Assembly: GCA_052093725.1 (NCBI GenBank)
Contig: JBQDHL010000089.1
Coordinates: 1-6,256, forward strand
Direction of reading: 5' to 3'
Origin: Jeotgalicoccus sp052093725
GTDB taxonomy: Bacteria > Bacillota > Bacilli > Staphylococcales > Salinicoccaceae
Length of the DNA stretch: 6,256 bases
Shown here piece after piece: positions 1 to 5,388 of the stretch. The position numbers and the translations under genes are program-made. Numbering within the stretch: position 1 is the first letter of the stretch; each line of letters opens with the position of its first letter. The notes under the pieces were generated by a model. It was given only the letters and a program-made list of their open reading frames with translations, was not told where the DNA came from and did not search any database.

Positions 1-2
1 AA

Positions 3-545
3 CTGGGTGCCGACAGTATTCAGGAACACGAACTCATTAAAGCTAAAAAAGAATTGTCCGACAGTTACTATCAGCGTGACATTAAGAAAGACGTCCGCAA
101 TGAAAAAGTAGAAGCACTTGCTGTCGGCGATGAAGTTGATGTGCTGACATACGGACAAAAAGGCGAAATCATCGCACTGAAAGGCGACAAAGTCACAGTG
201 CAGATGGGCATTATTAAAATGAAGCTCGATAAGTCTGAAGTAAAAAAACGCAAAGCAAAAAAACCGCAAAAGCCTGTAACAATCCGTCAGAACAAAACAC
301 AGGTCAATCGCACGCTTGATCTCCGAGGTGAACGTTACGAAGACGCATTAATCCGTCTCGAGCATTATCTTGACCAGGTGCTGCTGTCGAACTTCTCTGA
401 TGTAGAGATTATTCACGGTAAAGGTACAGGGGCACTGCAAAAAGGTGTGCAGCAGTATTTAAAACGCCACCCGAAAGTATCATCATTCAGAGGCGGCATG
501 CCGAGTGAAGGCGGCTTCGGTGTGACGATAGTCGAAATGAAGTAG
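3..545 (+). CDS. mutS2: MutS2 family protein, C-terminal part (5' end outside the window)
   Basis: This is the last 180 codons of a MutS2 protein. The frame is open to the left window edge, so the true start, the ATPase domain and the clamp region lie upstream. An in-frame TTG at 54 is not a credible start: no ribosome site precedes it and the conserved frame continues through it. What is seen: a short charged helical stretch, then a KOW-like beta segment at about fragment residues 41-79 (VGDEVDVLTYGQKG...), a basic Lys/Arg linker, and a complete Smr domain at about residues 102-180. The Smr domain carries the hallmark LDLRGER (105-111) and HGKGTGAL (138-145) motifs and ends at the usual place. 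The KOW and Smr modules of MutS2 are known in Bacillus subtilis to act on collided ribosomes; older work assigns Smr-dependent nuclease activity and suppression of homologous recombination. A micro-ORF starts 9 bases after the stop. The family assignment is firm; the cellular role comes from the family. Confidence 0.94.
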   Translation: MGADSIQEHELIKAKKELSDSYYQRDIKKDVRNEKVEALAVGDEVDVLTYGQKGEIIALKGDKVTVQMGIIKMKLDKSEVKKRKAKKPQKPVTIRQNKTQVNRTLDLRGERYEDALIRLEHYLDQVLLSNFSDVEIIHGKGTGALQKGVQQYLKRHPKVSSFRGGMPSEGGFGVTIVEMK

Positions 546-551
546 GTGATC
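544..551 (+). promoter_or_regulatory. Ribosome binding site of the micro-ORF
   Basis: AGGTGATC is an uninterrupted 8-base complement to the conserved 3' tail of Firmicute 16S rRNA (GATCACCT). It overlaps the mutS2 stop codon (TAG, 543-545) and lies at normal distance from GTG 555. It favours GTG 555 over GTG 546, which lies inside the site, and over ATG 570. The overlap suggests translation is coupled to mutS2. Confidence 0.65.
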
Positions 552-554
552 TTA

Positions 555-653
555 GTGGATAACTTTGATATGTATAAACTTGCGAAGGTACTTATAGTGA
601 TTAGTGTGATAATGTTTATAAGCGGCATTGTCTATCTGATGTATTTCACGTAA
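555..653 (+). CDS. Small hypothetical single-span membrane protein (32 aa)
   Basis: A 32-codon ORF with a GTG start lies 9 bases after mutS2. I do not recognise it as a named family. After an acidic, aromatic N-terminus (VDNFDMY) come two lysines (residues 8 and 11). They are followed by about 20 unbroken hydrophobic residues (12-31, beginning VLIVISVIMF) and a Thr at the end. The lysines before the segment predict an N-inside, single-pass membrane peptide. The start is chosen because an 8-base anti-Shine-Dalgarno match sits at the right distance. No terminator separates it from mutS2, so it is probably co-transcribed; the trxA promoter begins 9 bases after its stop. It could be a membrane micro-protein or a chance ORF. 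The strong ribosome site together with a clean transmembrane pattern makes a real gene somewhat more likely. Function unknown. Confidence 0.5.
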   Translation: MDNFDMYKLAKVLIVISVIMFISGIVYLMYFT

Positions 654-656
654 GCA
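653..656 (+). promoter_or_regulatory. Candidate Spx-type AGCA element upstream of trxA
   Basis: AGCA lies six bases upstream of the trxA -35 hexamer, at about -45 to -42 if transcription starts near 698. In Bacillus subtilis, Spx with RNA polymerase activates trxA and trxB through an AGCA element in this position. A 4-base match alone is weak; gene identity and exact spacing raise the likelihood. It overlaps the stop codon of the micro-ORF. Confidence 0.35.
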
Positions 657-662
657 ATACCG

Positions 663-691
663 TTGAGTGACAAAATGAATTGTTGTATAAT
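663..691 (+). promoter_or_regulatory. Sigma-A-type promoter of trxA
   Basis: TTGAGT (663-668) and a perfect TATAAT (686-691) are separated by 17 bases, the optimal spacer for the housekeeping sigma factor. Transcription would start near 698, giving a leader of about 25 bases to the trxA ATG, with its ribosome site GGAGG at 709-713. Confidence 0.8.
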
Positions 692-722
692 AAAAGCAAT
701 ACAAATATGGAGGTAGTTTTAT

Positions 723-1037
723 ATGGCATTATATGATGTGAACGATGCAGGATTTAAAGAAGAAGTTGGTAGTGGACTTACATTAGTAGACTTTTGGGCA
801 CCTTGGTGCGGGCCTTGTAAAATGATCGCTCCAATCCTTGAAGAATTAGCACCTGAAGTTGAAGGTAAAGCTAACATTGCTAAATTAAACGTTGACGATA
901 ACCAAGCTACAGCAAGCGAGTACGAAGTTATGAGTATTCCAACTTTAATCCTTTTCAAAGACGGCGAGCCTGTTGATAAAGTTGTTGGATTCCAGCCTAA
1001 AGAGCAGCTTGCTGCATTAATAGAAAAACACGCTTAA
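723..1037 (+). CDS. trxA: Thioredoxin
   Basis: A 104-residue cytosolic thioredoxin of normal full length. It reduces protein disulfides (for example in ribonucleotide reductase, peroxidases and methionine sulfoxide reductase) and is itself recycled by thioredoxin reductase with NADPH. The active site WCGPC is at residues 28-32, with redox cysteines C29 and C32. The buried Asp of the family is in the LVDFWAPWCG strand (D23). The cis-proline before the central strand is P73 in SIPT, and the C-terminal GF-x-P segment is at 89-92. There is no signal peptide. The ATG is preceded by GGAGG (709-713) with nine bases between. The gene has its own promoter with a possible Spx element and its own terminator, so it can be transcribed as a single gene. 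Codons look A+T-richer than in uvrC, as often seen for abundant proteins. Confidence 0.97.
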   Translation: MALYDVNDAGFKEEVGSGLTLVDFWAPWCGPCKMIAPILEELAPEVEGKANIAKLNVDDNQATASEYEVMSIPTLILFKDGEPVDKVVGFQPKEQLAALIEKHA

Positions 1038-1042
1038 TTGAT

Positions 1043-1070
1043 AAAAGCCGCCATTTTGGCGGCTTTTTTT
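1043..1070 (+). terminator. Intrinsic terminator of trxA
   Basis: The inverted repeat AAAAGCCGCCA / TGGCGGCTTTT (1043-1053 with 1057-1067) closes a three-base loop and runs into a tract of seven T (1064-1070). The GC-rich core and T run make it a textbook Rho-independent terminator, starting 5 bases after the trxA stop. It lies directly before the uvrC ribosome site. Confidence 0.92.
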
Positions 1071-1088
1071 ATGAAGAAGGGATGAATC

Positions 1089-2864
1089 ATGTCAGAACTT
1101 AAACTTAAACTGTCAGTCCTGCCGGTAGAACCCGGCTGTTATTTAATGAAAAACAGCGATGATGAAATTATTTATGTGGGCAAGGCGAAAAATCTCAGAA
1201 GCAGAGTCAGATCATACTTTACCGGCGCGCACGATCAGAAAACGATGCGCCTCGTTGCCGATATCGTCGACTTTGACTTTATTGTCACACAATCGGAAGT
1301 TGAATCACTGCTCTTAGAGAACACATTAATTAAAAAACACCTTCCAAGATATAATATTTTATTAAAAGATGATAAAAGCTATCCATTTATTAAAATAACG
1401 AAGGAAAAACATCCGAAACTTGTCGTGACACGTACGGTGAAGCCGAAGACCGGCAAGTTTTTCGGACCGTATCCGAATGCGTACAGCGCGCATGAAACGA
1501 AAAAGCTGCTCGACCGCATTTATCCGCTTAGAAAATGTAACGTCATGCCGGACAAATTATGTCTGTATTATCATATCGGACAGTGCCTTGGCCCTTGTGT
1601 GTTCAATGTTACAGACGAACAAAACCAGCAGATGATCGACGGCATTACTAACTTTTTAAATGGCGAAACTGACGGAGTAGTAGCGGAGCTGAAAGGGAAA
1701 ATGCACGCTGCCTCTGAAGAACTGGAGTTTGAAAAGGCGAAAGAATACCGTGACTTAATGGGACACATTGAAAATACGATGCTGAAGCAGAATATGCTGA
1801 CGAGCGATATGACAGCGCGCGACTGCTTCGGCTACGCGGTAGATAACGGCTGGATGTCGGTGTCTGTACTCTTTATCAGAAACGGTAAGCTGATCGAGAA
1901 AAAAGCTGAAATGTTCCCGATGAACGATGATCTGGAGGAAGAATTCTTCAGATTTATCGTGCAGTTTTATGATCTTAACTCGAACCTGATGCCGAAAGAA
2001 GTGCATATTCCGAAAGAATTTAACGCTAAGCTGCTCGATGAAGCACTGCCGGCTGCTGTTAAAGCACCGTCGCGCGGAGCGAAACGTGAAATGGTGGACC
2101 TTGCGTCGAAAAATGCGAGCATTGCCGCAGACAATAAATTCGAAATGATCGCGCGTGACGAAGCACGTACGATTAAAGCGATTGAAACGCTCGGTGATAT
2201 TATGAACATCGAGACACCGCGCCGCATTGAAGCGTTCGATAACTCGAATATTCAGGGTGTGGACCCGGTCAGTGTCATGGTGTCGTTTATCGACGGTAAA
2301 CCGTCCAAAAAAGATTATCGTAAATATAAAATTAAAACGGTCACGGGGCCGGATGACTACGCGTCTATGGCCGAAGCGGTCAGACGCCGCTATACACGCG
2401 TCTTAAAAGAAGGACTGCCGCTGCCTGATATGATTATTGTCGACGGGGCAGTGGGGCATATGAACACGGTTAAAAACGTGCTCTTAAACGAACTGTCCCT
2501 CGATATACCGGTCGCAGGTCTTGCTAAGAACGAGAAGCATGAAACGGCGGAACTGTTATATGGTGATCCGGCTGAAATCGTGCCGATGAAAAAGAACTCG
2601 CAGAGCTTTTATCTTCTGCAGCGGATTCAGGACGAAGTGCATAGATTCGCAATTTCATTTCATAGAAATACGCGCCGAAAAACATCAATTGTTTCGCAGC
2701 TCGATAATATCGAAGGCGTGGGTCCCACACGAAAGAGAAAGTTACTTTCAAAGTTCGGTTCAATTAAGAGGATGAAAGATCAAAGTGTGAACGATTTCAC
2801 AGAGATTGGTATTCCAAAAAATGTAGCAGAGAACATAGTTCGAAAGCTAAGTGAAGACGCATAA
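1089..2864 (+). CDS. uvrC: UvrABC system protein C (excinuclease subunit C)
   Basis: A 591-residue, full-length UvrC. It binds the UvrB-DNA complex in nucleotide excision repair and cuts the damaged strand on both sides of the lesion. The N-terminal GIY-YIG nuclease (about 14-92, 3' incision) shows GCY 16-18, YVG 29-31 and the catalytic set Y29, R39, E77 and N89. Four cysteines C150, C158, C166 and C170 (C-x7-C-x7-C-x3-C) match the ligands of the UvrC iron-sulfur cluster. A UVR domain for UvrB contact lies at about 198-233 (LEFEKAKEYRD). The RNase H-like 5' nuclease shows D384 (FDNSNIQG), the PDDY aspartates 422-423, D452 and H525 (FAISFHR). The C-terminus (about 538-588) is a tandem helix-hairpin-helix. 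One oddity: the usual DGGKG around D452 reads DGAVG. ATG 1089 is preceded by AAGGG (1077-1081). No dedicated promoter fits between the upstream terminator and this start, and no terminator follows the gene. Confidence 0.97.
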   Translation: MSELKLKLSVLPVEPGCYLMKNSDDEIIYVGKAKNLRSRVRSYFTGAHDQKTMRLVADIVDFDFIVTQSEVESLLLENTLIKKHLPRYNILLKDDKSYPFIKITKEKHPKLVVTRTVKPKTGKFFGPYPNAYSAHETKKLLDRIYPLRKCNVMPDKLCLYYHIGQCLGPCVFNVTDEQNQQMIDGITNFLNGETDGVVAELKGKMHAASEELEFEKAKEYRDLMGHIENTMLKQNMLTSDMTARDCFGYAVDNGWMSVSVLFIRNGKLIEKKAEMFPMNDDLEEEFFRFIVQFYDLNSNLMPKEVHIPKEFNAKLLDEALPAAVKAPSRGAKREMVDLASKNASIAADNKFEMIARDEARTIKAIETLGDIMNIETPRRIEAFDNSNIQGVDPVSVMVSFIDGKPSKKDYRKYKIKTVTGPDDYASMAEAVRRRYTRVLKEGLPLPDMIIVDGAVGHMNTVKNVLLNELSLDIPVAGLAKNEKHETAELLYGDPAEIVPMKKNSQSFYLLQRIQDEVHRFAISFHRNTRRKTSIVSQLDNIEGVGPTRKRKLLSKFGSIKRMKDQSVNDFTEIGIPKNVAENIVRKLSEDA

Positions 2865-2873
2865 TGCTGCGAA

Positions 2874-2923
2874 TGTAAAATTAAAGTGTAAAAGATTAAA
2901 CGGTGTCTTGATTTGTAAAATTA
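2874..2923 (+). repeat. Three TGTAAAA direct repeats upstream of sdhC
   Basis: TGTAAAA occurs at 2874-2880, 2887-2893 and 2914-2920. The first and third copies extend to a 10-base identity (TGTAAAATTA) exactly 40 bases apart, and the middle copy continues as TGTAAAAGATTA. They lie upstream of and inside the candidate sdhC promoter (the third is in its spacer), where regulator sites would be expected. The gap is A+T-rich, so chance is possible. Confidence 0.4.
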
Positions 2924-2936
2924 TTACGGGTAAAAT
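2908..2936 (+). promoter_or_regulatory. Candidate sigma-A promoter of sdhCAB
   Basis: TTGATT (2908-2913) and TAAAAT (2931-2936) are 17 bases apart. Transcription would begin near 2943, about 35 bases before the sdhC GTG. Each hexamer differs from consensus at two or fewer positions. The location, in the only sizeable gap before the sdh genes, supports it. No terminator was seen after uvrC, so read-through from uvrC may add to expression. Confidence 0.6.
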
Positions 2937-2947
2937 AAGAGTTAAAG

Positions 2948-2959
2948 TTTGTTGACAAA
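2948..2959 (+). promoter_or_regulatory. Inverted repeat just after the predicted sdhC transcription start
   Basis: TTTGT-TG-ACAAA is a 12-base palindrome with a 2-base centre, about 5 bases downstream of the predicted start and 5 bases before the G-run of the ribosome site. The position would suit a repressor operator. It is short and A+T-rich, and I cannot assign it to a known regulator. Confidence 0.25.
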
Positions 2960-2977
2960 TAGTTAGGGGGTCTTTCA

Positions 2978-3589
2978 GTGTCGAATCAAGATTCAGGTTT
3001 TTACATTCGCAGATTACATTCTTTACTCGGTGTTATTCCGCTGGGCGTCTTTTTAATCCAGCATTTACTGGTTAACTTTACCGCTACATACAGTGAAGAG
3101 GCATTTAACATTGCTTCAAGTATTATGGGTAACTTGCCGTTCGTTATTCTGCTTGAGATTTTCATCATTTACTTACCAATTCTGTTCCACGGTATTTACG
3201 GTATTTATATCGCATTTACTTCTAAAAATAATGTGGGCAGATACGGAACATACCGTAACTGGATGTTCGTGCTTCAAAGAATTTCAGGCGTGGTTGCATT
3301 TATCTTCATCGCAGTTCACGTTTACCAAACGCGTTTCCAAGTATTTTTAGGTGAAGAAGTAAACTTCCAAATGGTAGAGCAGATTGTTGCGAACCCATTC
3401 TGGTTAGTATTCTGGATCGTCGGAGTTATTGCGACGGTATTCCATTTTGCGAACGGTTTATGGTCATTCATGATTACTTGGGGTATTACACAGTCAAATA
3501 AATCGCAGCAGATTATGAGCTACGTAGCAATTTTAGTTTTCTTAGTAATTTCTACAATCGGACTAATGGCAATTTTTGCGTTTGTATAG
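2978..3589 (+). CDS. sdhC: Succinate dehydrogenase cytochrome b558 subunit
   Basis: A 203-residue integral membrane anchor of complex II. It holds two b hemes and passes electrons from SdhB to menaquinone. The hydrophobicity pattern shows five membrane helices, roughly at 15-35, 55-81, 99-121, 141-168 and 181-202. The five histidines H14, H29, H71, H114 and H156 line up, with a constant offset of one, with the histidines 13, 28, 70, 113 and 155 of the B. subtilis protein, where four act as axial heme ligands. There is no separate SdhD in this operon type. The GTG start is supported by AGGGGGT (2965-2971) six bases upstream and by the normal N-terminal length before H14. It is the first gene of sdhCAB; sdhA starts 24 bases after its stop. 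A tandem 10-base duplication includes the stop codon. Confidence 0.95.
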   Translation: MSNQDSGFYIRRLHSLLGVIPLGVFLIQHLLVNFTATYSEEAFNIASSIMGNLPFVILLEIFIIYLPILFHGIYGIYIAFTSKNNVGRYGTYRNWMFVLQRISGVVAFIFIAVHVYQTRFQVFLGEEVNFQMVEQIVANPFWLVFWIVGVIATVFHFANGLWSFMITWGITQSNKSQQIMSYVAILVFLVISTIGLMAIFAFV

Positions 3590-3599
3590 GTTTGTATAG
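3580..3599 (+). repeat. Perfect tandem 10-base duplication at the sdhC stop
   Basis: GTTTGTATAG occurs twice head to tail (3580-3589 and 3590-3599). The first copy encodes the last residues and TAG stop of sdhC. The second fills the gap just before the sdhA ribosome site AAGGAG (3600-3605). It probably reflects a slippage duplication that lengthened the spacer without altering either protein. Confidence 0.75.
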
Positions 3600-3613
3600 A
3601 AGGAGTGTAAATA

Positions 3614-5365
3614 ATGGCGGATAATAAAGTAATTGTTGTCGGCGGGGGTCTCGCTGGTTTAATGGCAACGATCAAAGCAGCAGAATCTGGTGCTAACATA
3701 GATTTATTTTCAATCGTTCCGGTAAAACGTTCACACTCAGTGTGTGCACAGGGCGGAATTAACGGTGCAGTAAATACGAAAGGTGAGGGTGACTCACCAT
3801 CAATCCACTTTGACGATACAGTATACGGCGGAGACTTTTTAGCGAATCAGCCACCTGTTAAAGCAATGACGGATGCAGCACCGGAAATTATTCACCTGCT
3901 TGACCGTATGGGAGTAATGTTCAACAGAACACCTGAAGGTTTACTAGACTTCAGACGTTTTGGCGGAACGCTTCACCACCGTACAGCATATGCAGGTGCA
4001 ACGACTGGCCAGCAATTACTGTATGCTCTTGATGAGCAGGTAAGAAGCTTCGAAGTTAAAGGACAAGTCGACAAGTATGAAGGATGGGAATTCCTTGGAG
4101 TAGTTGTAGACGACGAAGGCAGAGCGCGCGGTATTACAGCACAGGAAATCACAAGCGGAGAAATTAAAACTTTCAAAGCTGACGCTGTAATTATGGCGAC
4201 AGGCGGTCCTGGAATTATCTTCGGTAAATCGACGAACTCGATGATTAACACAGGATCAGCGGCTTCAATTGTTTATCAGCAGGGTGCAGTATACGCGAAC
4301 GGTGAGTTTATTCAAATTCACCCGACAGCAATTCCCGGAGACGATAAACTTCGTCTGATGAGTGAATCTGCACGCGGAGAAGGCGGACGTGTTTGGACTT
4401 ATAAAGACGGCAAGCCCTGGTACTTCCTTGAAGAAAAATATCCGGACTACGGTAACTTAGTACCCCGCGATATCGCAACACGTGAAATATTTGACGTGTG
4501 TGTTAACCAGAAGCTCGGCATTAACGGCGAGAATATGGTTTACCTTGATTTATCACATAAAGATTCGCACGAACTCGATGTAAAACTCGGCGGGATTATT
4601 GAAATCTACGAGAAATTTACAGGCGACGACCCGCGTAAAGTTCCAATGAAGATTTTCCCGGCAGTACACTACTCAATGGGTGGTCTGTACGTAGACTACG
4701 ACCAGATGACGTCTATTCCAGGATTATTTGCAGCAGGAGAATGTGATTACTCGCAGCACGGCGGAAACCGCTTAGGTGCGAACTCATTACTGTCGGCAAT
4801 TTACGGCGGGATGGTTGCAGGACCAAATGCGATGGAATACGTGCAAGGACTTGAGACTTCTTACGACGATCTTGATGAGTCACTTTACGAAAAATATGCT
4901 AACGCTGAGCAGGAGAAATTCGATAATATTCTTGCGATGGACGGTACGGAAAATGCGTACGTAATCCACAAAGAACTTGGAGAAATCATGACAGCAAACG
5001 TAACAGTTGTTCGTCAGAACGATAGATTGCTTGAAACTGACAAGAAAATCTTAGAGTTAATGGAACGTTACAAACAAATCAACATTAACGACACTAAGAA
5101 ATGGAGTAACCAGGCGGCATTCTTTACACGCCAGTTATGGAACATGCTTGTCCTTGCACGTGTAATTACAATTGGTGCATACAACAGAAACGAATCACGC
5201 GGTGCGCATTACAAACCGGACTTCCCGGAACGTAATGACGAAGAATGGCTGAAAACAACTAAAGCATTCTTTGAAGGACCAACTGAAGCACCAAGATTCG
5301 AATACGAAGACGTAGACGTGAGCTTAATTCCGCCGCGTATTCGTGACTATTCAGCTAAACATTAG
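3614..5365 (+). CDS. sdhA: Succinate dehydrogenase flavoprotein subunit
   Basis: A 583-residue, full-length catalytic subunit of complex II, lying on the cytoplasmic face. It oxidises succinate to fumarate and hands electrons to SdhB. The N-terminal dinucleotide fold has GGGLAG (10-15). H41 in RSHSVCAQGG is the family's covalent FAD attachment histidine. Active-site residues visible by family motif are H236 (QIHPT), E251 and R254 (SESARGEGG), the proton-shuttle arginine R285 (VPRD), H352 (VHYSMGG) and R386 (NRLGANS). The second FAD stretch ATGG is at 195-198 and the AAGEC turn at 373-377. The C-terminal helical domain ends with the ESRGAHY motif (527-533). The ATG has AAGGAG (3600-3605) eight bases upstream. 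It is the middle gene of sdhCAB, with gaps of 24 and 23 bases on either side. All motifs look intact and it resembles the Bacillus/Staphylococcus type. Confidence 0.97.
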   Translation: MADNKVIVVGGGLAGLMATIKAAESGANIDLFSIVPVKRSHSVCAQGGINGAVNTKGEGDSPSIHFDDTVYGGDFLANQPPVKAMTDAAPEIIHLLDRMGVMFNRTPEGLLDFRRFGGTLHHRTAYAGATTGQQLLYALDEQVRSFEVKGQVDKYEGWEFLGVVVDDEGRARGITAQEITSGEIKTFKADAVIMATGGPGIIFGKSTNSMINTGSAASIVYQQGAVYANGEFIQIHPTAIPGDDKLRLMSESARGEGGRVWTYKDGKPWYFLEEKYPDYGNLVPRDIATREIFDVCVNQKLGINGENMVYLDLSHKDSHELDVKLGGIIEIYEKFTGDDPRKVPMKIFPAVHYSMGGLYVDYDQMTSIPGLFAAGECDYSQHGGNRLGANSLLSAIYGGMVAGPNAMEYVQGLETSYDDLDESLYEKYANAEQEKFDNILAMDGTENAYVIHKELGEIMTANVTVVRQNDRLLETDKKILELMERYKQININDTKKWSNQAAFFTRQLWNMLVLARVITIGAYNRNESRGAHYKPDFPERNDEEWLKTTKAFFEGPTEAPRFEYEDVDVSLIPPRIRDYSAKH

Positions 5366-5368
5366 TAG

Positions 5369-5388
5369 AAGGGGATGGCTAAATAAAA
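5369..5388 (+). promoter_or_regulatory. Unusually spaced ribosome binding site of sdhB with embedded mini-ORF
   Basis: The only good Shine-Dalgarno sequence before sdhB, AAGGGG (5369-5374), stands 14 bases from ATG 5389; the other genes here have 6-9. Another ATG directly abuts it and opens a three-codon ORF, ATG GCT AAA TAA (5375-5386), in a different frame from sdhB. An in-frame TAA at 5380-5382 rules out a longer sdhB start. Confidence 0.6.

Noticed and set aside
54..545. A separate 163-residue Smr protein starting at TTG 54
   Set aside because: The frame is open to the window edge, there is no ribosome site before 54, and the content is the normal C-terminus of MutS2.
413..628. Minus-strand ORF across the mutS2 end and the micro-ORF
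   Set aside because: It lies mostly antisense to the Smr domain, has no ribosome site or family resemblance, and is a shadow of the plus-strand genes.
1571..2763. Several minus-strand ORFs opposite uvrC
   Set aside because: All are antisense to conserved UvrC domains, lack initiation signals and show no protein motifs.
2894..2908. CcpA cre-like site near AAACGGTGTCT before sdhC
   Set aside because: Only the central CG and right half fit the cre consensus; the left WTG half is missing, so it is too weak to call.
2952..2980. TTGACA at 2952-2957 as the -35 of a second sdhC promoter
   Set aside because: At 17 bases spacing the -10 would be TCAGTG overlapping the start codon; no acceptable -10 exists.
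3093..3350. Plus-strand 85-residue ORF inside sdhC in another frame
   Set aside because: The overlapping sdhC frame has all heme histidines and membrane helices; the alternative product resembles nothing and has no ribosome site.
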